DNA from: Xanthomonas translucens pv. translucens DSM 18974
GTDB taxonomy: Bacteria > Pseudomonadota > Gammaproteobacteria > Xanthomonadales > Xanthomonadaceae
Direction: 5' to 3'
DNA length: 29,971 nt
Assembly: GCF_000331775.1 (NCBI RefSeq)
Contig: NZ_CAPJ01000209.1
Span: 1 to 29,971, forward strand
In this document: piece after piece, positions 7,629-15,867 of the stretch
How positions within the stretch are numbered: position 1 is the first letter of the stretch
Layout: the number at the start of each line of letters is the position of its first letter
Program-made: the position numbers and the translations under genes
Notes under the pieces: model-generated
What the model saw: the letters and a program-made list of their open reading frames with translations, nothing else
What the model was told of the DNA's origin: nothing
Databases searched by the model: none

Positions 7629-8648
7629 CTACGCCGCGACGCGGGGCGTCCCCTCGGTCACAAGCAACGCCTGTTCCAACAGCGCCCAGTCCGCGCCCGG
7701 CCGGTGCGCGCCTTCGCTGAGCACCTGGCGGAATGCACGGCCGCCCGGCTGACCGTGGAACAGGCCGAGCAGGTGGCGGGCGATGTGCTTGAGGGCGACG
7801 CCGTCGGCCAGACGCGTCTCGACATAGGGCTGCAGCGCGCGCAGTAGCTCGGCGCGCGGCCGCGGCGTGGCGCCGGTCAGGGCCGCGTCCAGCCGGTGCA
7901 GCACATAGGGATCGTGATAGGCCGCGCGGCCCAGCATCACCCCATCCACGGCGTCCAGTTGCGCGCGTGCCGTGTCTACGTCGGCCAGCCCGCCGTTGAG
8001 CACGACCTGCAACTGCGGCCGCTCGCGCTTGAGCCGGTAGGCCCAGTCGTAGCGCAACGGCGGCACCTCGCGGTTCTCCTTCGGCGACAGGCCCTGCAGC
8101 CATGCGTTGCGCGCATGCACCACGAACAGCCTGCAGCCGGCCGCGGCGACCTGATCGACGAAAGCGAGGAAGACCTCGTAGTCGTCGTCCTGGTCCACGC
8201 CCAGCCGGCACTTCACCGTGACCGGAATGTCTACCGCCTGCACCATCGTCGCCACGCAGTCGGCGACCAGCGCCGGCTCGCGCATCAAACAGGCGCCGAA
8301 ACGCCCGGCCTGGACCCGGTCGGACGGGCAACCGCAATTAAGATTGATCTCGTCGTAGCCCCACCCCTGGCCGATCCGCGCCGCCTGCGCCAGCAGCGCC
8401 GGATCGCTGCCGCCGAGCTGCAGCGCCAGCGGATGCTCGACCGCATCGAAGCCCAGCAAGCGCGCGCGATCGCCCAGCACCACTGCATTGGCGTGCACCA
8501 TCTCGGTATACAGCCGCGCCGACGGCGCCAGCAGCCGGTGGAACACGCGGCAATGGCGGTCGGTCCAGTCCATCATCGGCGCAACGGACAGGCGCAGGGA
8601 GGTGGCATAGCGCGCGGACAGGTCGGAGGTCGGGAGCGGAAGCGTCAT
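7629..8648 (-). CDS. dusA: tRNA-dihydrouridine(20/20a) synthase DusA
   Basis: FMN-dependent enzyme that uses NADPH to reduce uridine 20/20a in the D-loop of tRNAs. The 339 residues form a TIM barrel with the flavin-binding start RLSVAPMMDWTDRHCR, YTEMVHANAVVLGD (subgroup A signature), LALQLGGSDP, and the catalytic loop INLNCGCPSDRVQAGRFGAC with catalytic Cys107. TVKCRLGVDQDDDYE, VVHARNAWLQGLSPKENR and LNGGL follow, and a C-terminal helical tRNA-binding domain (LKHIARHLLGLFHGQPGGRAFRQVL). ATG at 8648 lacks a clear ribosome-binding site. It is divergent from the metE unit across about 120 nt, so their control regions may overlap. Confidence 0.94.
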   Translation of the reverse strand: MTLPLPTSDLSARYATSLRLSVAPMMDWTDRHCRVFHRLLAPSARLYTEMVHANAVVLGDRARLLGFDAVEHPLALQLGGSDPALLAQAARIGQGWGYDEINLNCGCPSDRVQAGRFGACLMREPALVADCVATMVQAVDIPVTVKCRLGVDQDDDYEVFLAFVDQVAAAGCRLFVVHARNAWLQGLSPKENREVPPLRYDWAYRLKRERPQLQVVLNGGLADVDTARAQLDAVDGVMLGRAAYHDPYVLHRLDAALTGATPRPRAELLRALQPYVETRLADGVALKHIARHLLGLFHGQPGGRAFRQVLSEGAHRPGADWALLEQALLVTEGTPRVAA

Positions 8649-8770
8649 CGGGCGCGGCGGTGCTGCGCTGTCGCCTGCTGGCGGAAGCGTCAGATCATTG
8701 GCTTTGGGATCAATAGCTTACACGCTCGCCATGAATGTTGCCGGTGAACGCCGGCGAATTCACTTGGCGC

Positions 8771-8799
8771 TTGACCCGCCGCCGCATCCAGCCTATCGT
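8771..8799 (+). promoter_or_regulatory. Probable promoter of metE
   Basis: TTGACC at 8771-8776, 17 nt, TATCGT at 8794-8799. Predicted transcription start is near 8806, just ahead of the riboswitch's first helix at 8812. An imperfect palindrome GTGAA...TTCAC (8744-8763) lies immediately upstream of the -35 and could be a regulator site. Confidence 0.5.
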
Positions 8800-8809
8800 G
8801 CGCTCGCCG

Positions 8810-9030
8810 AAGGTATCCATCGCTTCATTCGGATGAAGGGATGGATTTAAACGGGAATCCGGTGAAGGCCGGCGCCGCAAGCGCCTGCCCATTCCGGAGC
8901 TGCCCCGCAGCGGTGAATGGAAACGACCTCCGTCAATGGCACTGGGCCGGCGCATGCCGGCCTGGGAAGCGGCGGACAGTAGGCGCGCAGCCGGCACGGT
9001 GCGCTCGTCCATCAGCCCGAATACCGGCCC
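8810..9030 (+). promoter_or_regulatory. Cobalamin riboswitch controlling metE
   Basis: Adenosylcobalamin-sensing leader RNA expected to switch metE off when B12 is plentiful. Conserved blocks appear in the correct order: GGGAATCCGGTGAAGG (8853-8868), the core GAGCTGCCCCGCAGCGGTGA (8897-8916), CACTGG with CTGGGAAGC (about 8940-8970), and the B12 box AGCCCGAATACCGGCC (9014-9029). Helix P1 can form between GGTAT (8812-8816) and ATACC (9021-9025), and P2 between GATGGA (8840-8845) and TCCATC (9008-9013). A strong local hairpin (8815-8846) uses one P2 strand and part of P1. Downstream of the aptamer are hairpins at 9035-9056 and 9223-9252. Confidence 0.9.
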
Positions 9031-9034
9031 CGGC

Positions 9035-9056
9035 CGGAGGACCTGTGCGTCCTCCG
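9035..9056 (+). promoter_or_regulatory. Perfect hairpin directly after the metE aptamer
   Basis: CGGAGGAC / GTCCTCCG, 8 bp with a 6-nt loop, starting a few bases after the B12 box. There is no T-run, so it does not look like an intrinsic terminator by itself. It may be part of the expression platform or separate the aptamer from the rest of the leader (9057-9222), where no other clear element is seen. Confidence 0.4.
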
Positions 9057-9222
9057 ATTCGACCTGGCACCTCCGCGGGGAGGCGGCCGGAAGCCGTGCC
9101 GTGGCCCTGCGCCGCGCCGCGCTCTTCCGCCTGCCCGCGTGGCGCCGGTTCGCCCGCGGGGCGAAGGTCGCTGGCGTGGCGGGCGTCCCGTGCGAACGGG
9201 CGGACGGCGCGCGGTTCCTTCG

Positions 9223-9252
9223 TTCCTCAATGCCTATGACCGCAATGAGGAA
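9223..9252 (+). promoter_or_regulatory. Helix that would bury the metE ribosome-binding site
   Basis: TTCCTCA (9223-9229) is the exact complement of TGAGGAA (9246-9252), which contains the Shine-Dalgarno sequence GAGG seven to eight nt before the metE ATG. Outer CG pairs extend it across a single bulged A. This fits a translational expression platform for the upstream riboswitch; the effect is inferred. Confidence 0.5.
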
Positions 9253-9258
9253 ACGCAA

Positions 9259-11550
9259 ATGACGATCGTGACCAACCTGGGCTTCCCGCGCATCGGTGCA
9301 CGGCGCGAGCTCAAACGTGCGCTGGAAAGCTACTGGCGCCGCGAAACCGATGAGGCAAGTCTGCACGACACGGCGCGGCAGCTGCGCCAGCGGCACTGGC
9401 AACTGCAGGTCGAGGCCGGGGTGGAGCTGCCGCCCAGCAACGACTTCAGCCTGTACGACGCGATGCTCGACACCGCGTTCCTGGTCGACGCGATCCCGCA
9501 GCGCTACCGCGCACTGGCCGATGCCGATCCGCTGGCCGGCTACTTCGCGATGGCGCGCGGCACGCAGGAAGGCGGGCTGGACCTGCACGCGCTGGAAATG
9601 ACCAAGTGGTTCGACACCAACTACCACTACCTGGTGCCGGAACTGGCGCGGCGCCAGCACTTCCGCCTGCGCGGCAACAAGCCGCTGGCCGAATTCCTGG
9701 AAGCCAAGGCGCTGGGCATCACCACGCGGCCGGTGCTGATCGGGCCGGTGACCTTCCTGCTGCTGTCCAAGACCGTGGACGGCAGCGATCGCTGGGCGCT
9801 GCTGGACAGCCTGCTGCCGGTCTACGCCGAACTGCTGCAGCAACTCGACGCGGCCGGCGCCAACTGGGTGCAGATCGACGAGCCGGCGCTGGTGCTGGAC
9901 CTGGACGAGGCCGCGCGCGAGGCCTATCGCCGCGCCTATGCGTTCCTGGCCAAGGCGCCGCGACCGAAGCTGCTGCTGACCACGTATTTCGGCGAACTGG
10001 GCGACAACCTGGAGCTGGCCGCGACGCTGCCGGTGGACGGCCTGCACGTGGACCTGGTGCGCGGCGTGGCGCAGCTGGACGCAGTGCTGCAGGCGTTGCC
10101 GGCCGGGCGCGTGCTGTCGGCGGGGTTGGTCAACGGCCGCAACGTGTGGCGCACGCCGCTGGAGAATGCGCTGACCCTGGCGCGCTACGCGGCCGGGCAT
10201 GTCGGCCACGAGCGCCTGTGGCTGGCGCCGTCGTGCTCGCTGCTGCACGTGCCGGTGGACCTGGAACAGGAAAAGGCGCTGGACCGCGAACTGCACGCCT
10301 GGCTGGCCTTCGCCAAACAGAAACTGCAGGAGTTGCGCACGCTGGCCGACGCGCTGCAGGAGTTGCCGCATGCGCAGGCCGAATTGGACGAGGCGCGCGA
10401 GGCGTTGGCCACGCGGCGTTCCTCGGCGCGCGTGCATCGCCCCGAGGTCGCACGCCGGGTGGCGGCGTTGAGCGAGGACGCCGGACGCCGCCAGTCGCCG
10501 TATCCGCAGCGGCGCGACGCGCAACAGGCGGCGCTGCGGCTGCCGGCCTACCCGACCACCACCATCGGCTCGTTCCCGCAGACCGCGCAGGTGCGGCAGG
10601 CGCGCGCGCAGCACAAGGCCGGCAAGCTCGGCGATGCCGAGTACGACGCGTTCCTGGCCGCCGAAACCGAGCGCTGCGTGCGCGCGCAGGAGCAGATCGG
10701 GCTGGACGTGCTGGTGCACGGCGAGTTCGAGCGCAACGACATGGTCGAATACTTCGGCGAGCAGCTCGACGGTTTCGCCTTCACCAAGCATGGCTGGGTG
10801 CAGAGCTACGGCTCGCGCTGCGTGAAGCCGCCGATCATCTACGGCGACGTGCAGCGGCCGGCGCCGATGACGCTGCGCTGGACCCAGTACGCGCAGTCGC
10901 TGACCGACAAGCCGATGAAAGGCATGCTGACCGGGCCGGTGACGGTGCTGCAGTGGTCGTTCGTGCGCGACGATCAGGAACGCGCGCAGACCTGCCGGCA
11001 GATCGCGCTGGCGCTGCGCGACGAGGTGCGCGACCTGGAGGCGGCCGGCATCGGCGTGATCCAGATCGACGAGCCGGCGATCCGCGAGGGCCTGCCGTTG
11101 CGCCGCGCCGACTGGCAGGCGTACCTGGACTGGGCCGTGCAATGCTTCCGCATCGCCGCGGCCGGGGTGCGCGACGCCACCCAGATCCATACCCACATGT
11201 GCTACTCGGAGTTCAACGACATCATCGAGGCGGTGGCGGCGATGGACGCGGACGTGATCTCGATCGAGACCTCGCGCTCGCGGATGGAACTGCTCGATGC
11301 GTTCGTGCGCTTCCGCTATCCCAATGCGATCGGCCCGGGCGTGTACGACATCCACTCGCCGCGCGTGCCCAGCACGCAGGAGATGGTGCAGTTGCTGGAC
11401 AAGGCGCGCGCAGTGCTGGATCCGCAGCAGCTGTGGGTCAATCCGGATTGCGGGTTGAAGACCCGCGGCTGGCCGGAAACGCGCAACGCGCTGGAGGCGA
11501 TGGTGGCCGCGGCACGGCAGCTGCGCGCGCAGCACGCGCAGGCGGCGTGA
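9259..11550 (+). CDS. metE: Cobalamin-independent methionine synthase
   Basis: 5-methyltetrahydropteroyltriglutamate--homocysteine methyltransferase, the zinc enzyme that makes methionine without B12. The 763 residues (E. coli 753) form the usual two barrels: an N-terminal half starting [18 protein letters not shown] and a C-terminal catalytic half from about residue 430 ([12 protein letters not shown]). Zinc ligands are all present at a constant +5 offset from E. coli: His646 and Cys648 in HTHMCYSEF, Glu670 in SIETSRS, and Cys731 in NPDCGLKTR. Folate and homocysteine-binding blocks such as MLTGPVT and IQIDEPA are intact. The ATG at 9259 is preceded by GAGG; an in-frame upstream ATG at 9139 would lie inside the structured leader and is rejected. 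It stands alone after a B12 riboswitch with its own terminator, implying that metH exists elsewhere. Confidence 0.97.
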   Translation: MTIVTNLGFPRIGARRELKRALESYWRRETDEASLHDTARQLRQRHWQLQVEAGVELPPSNDFSLYDAMLDTAFLVDAIPQRYRALADADPLAGYFAMARGTQEGGLDLHALEMTKWFDTNYHYLVPELARRQHFRLRGNKPLAEFLEAKALGITTRPVLIGPVTFLLLSKTVDGSDRWALLDSLLPVYAELLQQLDAAGANWVQIDEPALVLDLDEAAREAYRRAYAFLAKAPRPKLLLTTYFGELGDNLELAATLPVDGLHVDLVRGVAQLDAVLQALPAGRVLSAGLVNGRNVWRTPLENALTLARYAAGHVGHERLWLAPSCSLLHVPVDLEQEKALDRELHAWLAFAKQKLQELRTLADALQELPHAQAELDEAREALATRRSSARVHRPEVARRVAALSEDAGRRQSPYPQRRDAQQAALRLPAYPTTTIGSFPQTAQVRQARAQHKAGKLGDAEYDAFLAAETERCVRAQEQIGLDVLVHGEFERNDMVEYFGEQLDGFAFTKHGWVQSYGSRCVKPPIIYGDVQRPAPMTLRWTQYAQSLTDKPMKGMLTGPVTVLQWSFVRDDQERAQTCRQIALALRDEVRDLEAAGIGVIQIDEPAIREGLPLRRADWQAYLDWAVQCFRIAAAGVRDATQIHTHMCYSEFNDIIEAVAAMDADVISIETSRSRMELLDAFVRFRYPNAIGPGVYDIHSPRVPSTQEMVQLLDKARAVLDPQQLWVNPDCGLKTRGWPETRNALEAMVAAARQLRAQHAQAA

Positions 11551-11554
11551 TACG

Positions 11555-11587
11555 GCGATGCCCGGCGCCACCCGCGCCGGGCATCGC
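11555..11587 (+). terminator. Hairpin terminator after metE
   Basis: A perfect 14-bp stem (GCGATGCCCGGCGC and its complement) with a CACCC loop, beginning 4 nt after the metE stop. There is no T-run, as often seen in very GC-rich genomes. Confidence 0.65.
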
Positions 11588-11730
11588 AACGCCCAGGCAT
11601 GCGGCATTCCCATTCGGCCCGCACCACTGCACTGCATATTTTTCGTAGTTTCTTCGCTTTGCAACGTGCGCCGCCTACAACCGCTTCGAATACTGGCGTT
11701 TGTCTCCCAACGTCGCCAAAAAAACGTGCC

Positions 11731-13698
11731 ATGCCGAAACTGTCAACCGTCTGCTTCCTGTGTCTCGTTGTCCCCGCCGCCGCGCTGCATGCGGCCGAAC
11801 TGATCCCCAAACAGTTGGCAGGGCCACCCGAGGAATTCGCGCAGATGCGCGCGCCGACGCCGGCAGACGCGGCGATCCTGTCCAGTAGCGCGTTGCTGCC
11901 GGTGGAGTTCTCCGCCGCACGTCGCGGCGGCCCAGCGCAGTGGCACACCACCTTGCCGGTAGAAAATGGCAGGCTGCGCTTCGTGCTCCTGTCCGGCGAG
12001 CACGATTGGCAGCCGCGCTTGAACGCGCCGGCCGCGGCCAACGGGCGCGCCGGTACTACCGCTGCCTTGCCCGCACCCAGCGCTCATGCCACCCAGCTAG
12101 GGGTCGGCAACGCCGCGCTGCCTGGCCGCGAGTACCGCGTGGACGATGCGGCCAACGGCGAGTGGACCTTGACCCTGCAGGCGGACAGCAAGGCCGCGCA
12201 AGGCGGCTACGTGCTGATGGAAGGCGATGCGAGCACCCAACTGGCTTCGTACACGAGTGATCGCAGACAACTGCAGCGTGGCCAGCGCATCAGCCTGACC
12301 GCCTTGCTCGGCGGGATCAACGCGCAAGGCGCCATCGCGCTCGGCAACCGCGACGGCCACATCGATAACGCGCAGCTGCGTGTGATCGCGCCCGATGGCA
12401 CGATCCGTCAGTGGCCGATGGCCGACGACGGCCGCCATGGTGATCGCGCCGCCGGCGACGGCGTGTATGCAGGCGACTTCACGGCAGCAACCACCGGCAC
12501 CTATATCGCGCAGGTGGTCGTCCATGGCCACGACGCCAGCGGCCAGGCGTTCGTGCGCACCAGCGAGCATGTGCTGCCGGTGTTGGACACGACCCTGCGC
12601 ATCGCCACCGATGCGGTGGTCGCCACCGCCCAACCTGGCACGCGGCTGACGCTACCGATTCCGGTACGCACCGGCGGCAGTCAAACGCCGGCGCACTATC
12701 GCGTCCTCGGCGAACTGTGGGGTACCAGCCGTGACGGCGCTGCCGTGCCGGTCGCTTGGCTCGGCGGCATGGTCGCACCGCAGGACGGACGGCTGCCATT
12801 GAGCGTGGACGAGCGTTGGATCGTACGTGCCGGCGCGCGAACGCCATTCTCCCTGCGCAATCTGCGTGTCGAGGATCCGGACAATTTCGTGCCGCTAGCG
12901 ACACGCGACACGCTGGCGCTGACACTGCCGGCAATGCGCCGCGACAGCATCGCCCGCGGCGGTGCGATCGACGAGAGCATGCGCATGGGCGAGCGTCCGC
13001 AGACCCTGCGCACGTTGGCGGGTACCGAGCCGCAGGGAACCGGCCAGCAACTGGTGCTGGTACATGGCTATTGCTCGGACGGCAAGGTCTGGCCGCTGGA
13101 GCAGTTCAGCAGTGCATCCGTGTTTCTGGACGTCAACCAGAATCGCAGCAACGACCAGTTCGCGCAGTTGCTGGGGCAGTTCGGCAGCCAGTGGCATTCC
13201 TTTGGAACGATCGCACATAGCCAGGGCGGCATGGCTGCGCTGCAGCTGTACACCTATTACTGGAGCGGCATGGACAACGCCAGCGGCGGCCTGGTGATGC
13301 AATCGGTGGGCACGCCCTACCAGGGCACGAATCTGGGCGGCGTCCTGGCTGCGGCGGGCAAGTACTTCGGCAAGGGCTGCGGCTCCAACAGCGACATGAC
13401 CTACGATGGCGCCAAGGCATGGCTGGCCGGCATTCCCAATTCGGCACGCGCGCTGGTGAACTACTACACGACCTCGTTCACCAAGAAACGGTGGTACGAC
13501 AGCTACTGCGACAGGGTCACGGACATGGTGCTGAGCGATCCGAATGACGGCGTCGTCGAGGAAGTCAACGGCCAGTTGCCCGGCGGCGTCAATCGCGGCC
13601 ACACCACCGGCCAATGCCACACCACCGGCATGCACGATCCGGCGCAGTACCTGGATGCCAGCCGCAATGCGACGATGAACGCCAACGCGGCGCGCTGA
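11731..13698 (+). CDS. Secreted protein with C-terminal lipase-like alpha/beta-hydrolase domain
   Basis: A 655-residue exported protein. Signal peptide: [21 protein letters not shown], cleaved near residue 21. A middle section (about 190-300) with [32 protein letters not shown] and [12 protein letters not shown] resembles the beta-sandwich (choice-of-anchor X type) of conditioned-medium-factor-like proteins. A second beta-rich section follows. The C-terminal third is an alpha/beta-hydrolase: [11 protein letters not shown] (His445-Gly446, oxyanion region), nucleophile elbow AHSQGG with Ser497, a possible acid in [11 protein letters not shown] and a possible catalytic His in [11 protein letters not shown]. 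Several Cys in this part suggest disulfides in a secreted enzyme. The start is ATG at 11731 because the signal peptide follows directly; no good ribosome-binding site is visible. The substrate is unknown; lipid or ester hydrolysis is inference. Confidence 0.8.
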   Translation: MPKLSTVCFLCLVVPAAALHAAELIPKQLAGPPEEFAQMRAPTPADAAILSSSALLPVEFSAARRGGPAQWHTTLPVENGRLRFVLLSGEHDWQPRLNAPAAANGRAGTTAALPAPSAHATQLGVGNAALPGREYRVDDAANGEWTLTLQADSKAAQGGYVLMEGDASTQLASYTSDRRQLQRGQRISLTALLGGINAQGAIALGNRDGHIDNAQLRVIAPDGTIRQWPMADDGRHGDRAAGDGVYAGDFTAATTGTYIAQVVVHGHDASGQAFVRTSEHVLPVLDTTLRIATDAVVATAQPGTRLTLPIPVRTGGSQTPAHYRVLGELWGTSRDGAAVPVAWLGGMVAPQDGRLPLSVDERWIVRAGARTPFSLRNLRVEDPDNFVPLATRDTLALTLPAMRRDSIARGGAIDESMRMGERPQTLRTLAGTEPQGTGQQLVLVHGYCSDGKVWPLEQFSSASVFLDVNQNRSNDQFAQLLGQFGSQWHSFGTIAHSQGGMAALQLYTYYWSGMDNASGGLVMQSVGTPYQGTNLGGVLAAAGKYFGKGCGSNSDMTYDGAKAWLAGIPNSARALVNYYTTSFTKKRWYDSYCDRVTDMVLSDPNDGVVEEVNGQLPGGVNRGHTTGQCHTTGMHDPAQYLDASRNATMNANAAR

Positions 13699-13732
13699 AG
13701 GACTGGGATTCGGGAGGGAGTTCGGGATTGGC

Positions 13733-13763
13733 AAGAGCGGCGCCGCAGGGTGGCGCTGCTCTT
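13733..13763 (+). terminator. Hairpin after the lipase-like gene
   Basis: AAGAGCGGCGCC (13733-13744) pairs with GGCGCTGCTCTT (13752-13763): 12 bp with one G-U pair and a 7-nt loop, followed by a pyrimidine-rich stretch. It lies 35 nt after the stop. The neighbouring sequence (13703-13730 and 13905-13930) contains GGGATTC-like heptamers. Confidence 0.45.
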
Positions 13764-13934
13764 CCCCTCCCCGATGCACCACCTCACCGGAGGCCGCCAT
13801 GCGGTGGCTGTCAAGCGGGACGATGGCCGTCGCTGCAGGCGGTCAGGAACTGCGAGCGGGCACTAAGGAGAGGGTTGGATGCGGAGCAGCGGTCGCTGTT
13901 CCCATTCCCGATTCCCGTTTCCCCATTCACGGCC

Positions 13935-14786
13935 TCACCGGAACACCACCGTGCGATGCCCGTTCAACAGGATGCGATGTTCGACATGGCGGCGCACGGC
14001 GCGCGCCAGTACCAGCGATTCGGTATCGCTGCCTAGGCGCACCAGCTCGCGCGGGGTCATCGCGTGGTCCACGCGGGCCACGTCCTGTTCGATGATCGGG
14101 CCTTCGTCGAGGTCGCTGGTGACGTAGTGCGCGGTGGCGCCGATGATCTTGACCCCGCGCGCGTGCGCCTGGTGATACGGCTGCGCGCCCTTGAAGCTGG
14201 GCAGGAAGCTGTGGTGAATGTTGATCGCGCGCCCGGCCAGCGCGGCGCACAGCGTCGGCGACAGGATCTGCATGTAGCGCGCCAGCACCACCAGGTCGAT
14301 GCGTTCGCGTTCCACCAGCGCCAGCAGCTGCGCTTCCTGCTCGGCGCGGTTGTCGGCGCCGACCGGCAGATGGTGGAACGGCACCGCATAGGAGCGCGCC
14401 AACCCGGCGAAATCGTCGTGGTTGGACGCCACCGCGGCGATGTCCACGCGCAGTTGCCGGCTGTGCGCGCGGAACAGCAGATCGTTGAGGCAATGGCCCT
14501 GCTTGCTGACCAGCACCAGCAGGCGCGCGCGGCGCCGCGCATCGTGCAGTTGCCAGTCCATCGCGTAGTCGGCGGCGAGCGGCGCCAGCTGCGCCTGCAC
14601 CGCGGCGACGCTGCCGTCGGCAGGCACGTCGAAGTGCACGCGCAGGAAGAAACGGCCGCTCTCCTCGTCGCCGAACTGCTGCGCGTCGAGGATGTTGCAA
14701 CCGTGTTCGAACAGCAGGCCGCTGACGCGGTAGACGATGCCGGTACGGTCAGGGCAGGACAGGGTCAGGATGTAATCGGGGCGCAT
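13935..14786 (-). CDS. purU: Formyltetrahydrofolate deformylase
   Basis: Hydrolyses 10-formyltetrahydrofolate to formate and tetrahydrofolate, balancing one-carbon pools for purine synthesis. The 283 residues have an N-terminal ACT domain (about 5-80, starting YILTLSCPDRTGIVYRVSG) and a C-terminal formyl-transferase domain. The catalytic triad is visible: Asn189 and His191 in AINIHHSFLPSFKGAQPY and Asp227 in TSDLDEGP. YVTSDLDEGPIIEQDV and the ending RHRILLNG-like HRILLNGHRTVVF are typical of PurU. Length matches the family. ATG at 14786 begins MRPDYIL; the next 25 nt upstream include AGGAG at some distance. A heptamer tandem repeat starts 26 nt upstream of the start codon, in its promoter region. 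It lies opposite to the upstream lipase-like gene (convergent). Confidence 0.95.
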   Translation of the reverse strand: MRPDYILTLSCPDRTGIVYRVSGLLFEHGCNILDAQQFGDEESGRFFLRVHFDVPADGSVAAVQAQLAPLAADYAMDWQLHDARRRARLLVLVSKQGHCLNDLLFRAHSRQLRVDIAAVASNHDDFAGLARSYAVPFHHLPVGADNRAEQEAQLLALVERERIDLVVLARYMQILSPTLCAALAGRAINIHHSFLPSFKGAQPYHQAHARGVKIIGATAHYVTSDLDEGPIIEQDVARVDHAMTPRELVRLGSDTESLVLARAVRRHVEHRILLNGHRTVVFR

Positions 14787-14811
14787 CCGGACAATGATAG
14801 AGGAGAATTCA

Positions 14812-14860
14812 GGACTTGGGACTTGGGACTTGGGACTTGGGACTTGGGACTCGGGACTCG
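14812..14860. repeat. Heptanucleotide tandem repeat (GGACTTG)n upstream of purU
   Basis: Five perfect copies of GGACTTG followed by two of GGACTCG, then a broken copy. The array sits 26-74 nt upstream of the purU start codon, where its promoter should be. A run of eight G follows near 14899. Copy number may vary by slippage. Confidence 0.95.
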
Positions 14861-14939
14861 GGATGGGATGGTCGGCTACGGATGTTGACAGGGCATCGGG
14901 GGGGGGATGCCGCGGGGGTATTGCCAGATGTTTGCCGAA

Positions 14940-15009
14940 TGTAGGAGCGGCTTCAGCCGCGGCCGAACCCTACCGGTAGAGCCTGATCGCGGCTGAAGCC
15001 GCTCTTACA
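14940..15009. repeat. Inverted pair of GTAG-type REP palindromes
   Basis: TGTAGGAGCGGCTTCAGCCG(CG) at 14940-14961 and its reverse complement at 14988-15009 differ at one base, giving a 22-bp arm hairpin with a 26-nt loop; each arm is itself palindromic. The same core occurs at 15096-15119, 21348-21364 (partial), 28788-28819 and 28849-28880. This matches REP elements described in Stenotrophomonas and relatives, mobilised by RAYT transposases. Confidence 0.85.
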
Positions 15010-15010
15010 C

Positions 15011-15216
15011 GGGCTTGCTGCAGGCCAACCGGTGCACTGTGGGAGGGACTTCAGTCCCGACACTTTCCGACGCCGGAAAGTGCGCCGCTTCGCTCGTCGC
15101 GGCTGAATCCGCTCCTACAGGGGCTTGCTGCAGGCCAACCGGTGCACTGTGGGAGAGACTTCAGTCCCGACGCTTTCCGACGCCGGAAAGTGCGCCGCTT
15201 CGCTCGTCGCGGCTGA
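15011..15216. repeat. Tandem duplication with a 110-bp period
   Basis: 15011-15106 and 15121-15216 are identical over 96 bp except for two bases. Each unit contains CTGCAG, a palindrome GGGACTTCAGTCCC (or one-base variant), a small hairpin CTTTCC...GGAAAG and a REP half (TCGTCGCGGCTGA). Between purU and the XVIPCD gene, with no coding frame of its own. Confidence 0.9.
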
Positions 15217-15285
15217 CGTCGCTGCAATGCGCTGCAGCATCGGCGTGCTGGCCGCAGGCGGCCTCGCCCGCGCGCCATGCCGCGC

Positions 15286-15726
15286 TCACTCCGCACGCAA
15301 GCGCAGCGCCAGGCGCCGGTTGACCTTCTCCAGCCGCGCCAGCGACTCTTCCACCGACATGCCGACCGCTTCGTGGGTGGTGATGTGCGTGCGCAGATGC
15401 GCCGGGTCGTCCAGATCACCACGCACCAGGAACACGTTCTCGCCCTGCTCCACCTCACCCAGCTCGCGGCTCAGCACCACGTGGTCGACCTGGTCGAAGC
15501 CGTACTCCTTGGTCAGCGGCAGCAGCCGCGCCACCATGCGCTCGCTGATCGCATCCGGCGCACGCCCGCAGGCGGCATCCAGCGCGTGCGCGCCTTCGCG
15601 GATCTGCGCGTACAGCAGGTGGTCGGGGTGATCCGGATGCTCGGGGCCGAGTACGGCCTCGCGCGCGACGGCGCGCGGCGGCTGGATGGGCGTCATGGCG
15701 CCGGGATCGGAGGAATTCGGGCTCAT
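15286..15726 (-). CDS. Standalone XVIPCD-domain protein (T4SS effector signal domain)
   Basis: A 146-residue protein made almost entirely of the XVIPCD domain, the C-terminal signal recognised by VirD4 that routes antibacterial toxins into the Xanthomonadales type IV secretion system. Visible are HPDHPDHLLYAQIREGAHAL (about 30-49), GRAPDAISERM, then GFDQVDHVVLS (76-86), equivalent to the GLxRIDHV motif, and FLVRGDLDDPAH (99-110) with THITTHEA, equivalent to FAVQGxxxDPAHxxAxVxT. The expected Gln-rich tail is absent. Residues 1-28 are disordered and contain no toxin domain, and no effector reading frame precedes it. The start ATG at 15726 has AGGAGG 6 nt upstream, so it seems expressed. It could be a decayed effector, an adaptor or decoy for the secretion coupling protein, or an effector of unknown type. 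No immunity gene is apparent. Confidence 0.75.
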   Translation of the reverse strand: MSPNSSDPGAMTPIQPPRAVAREAVLGPEHPDHPDHLLYAQIREGAHALDAACGRAPDAISERMVARLLPLTKEYGFDQVDHVVLSRELGEVEQGENVFLVRGDLDDPAHLRTHITTHEAVGMSVEESLARLEKVNRRLALRLRAE

Positions 15727-15867
15727 GGCATCCTCCTGCTGATGCGCCTGCAGGCCGCCGCACCTTAGCGGCAAGGACACGGTCAGCTCAAGCGCGGCGC
15801 CCTAGTCTGCACCATGCCGCGACAAGCGTGCTTGAAGCGCGCGCGGCGGCATGGCCCGATCGCGTGC

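Noticed and set aside
9035..9056. Intrinsic terminator in the metE leader
   Set aside because: The hairpin is strong but has no T-run and the leader continues to a helix covering the ribosome-binding site, which favours translational control.
8710..11664. 984-codon open frame on the minus strand opposite metE
   Set aside because: Codon composition (Arg, His, Gln, Val-rich, no recognised domain) is that of a GC-rich antisense shadow; metE on the other strand has every catalytic residue.
15011..15216. CRISPR-like repeat
   Set aside because: Only two adjacent, near-identical copies with no spacers between short repeats and no cas genes; a tandem duplication fits.
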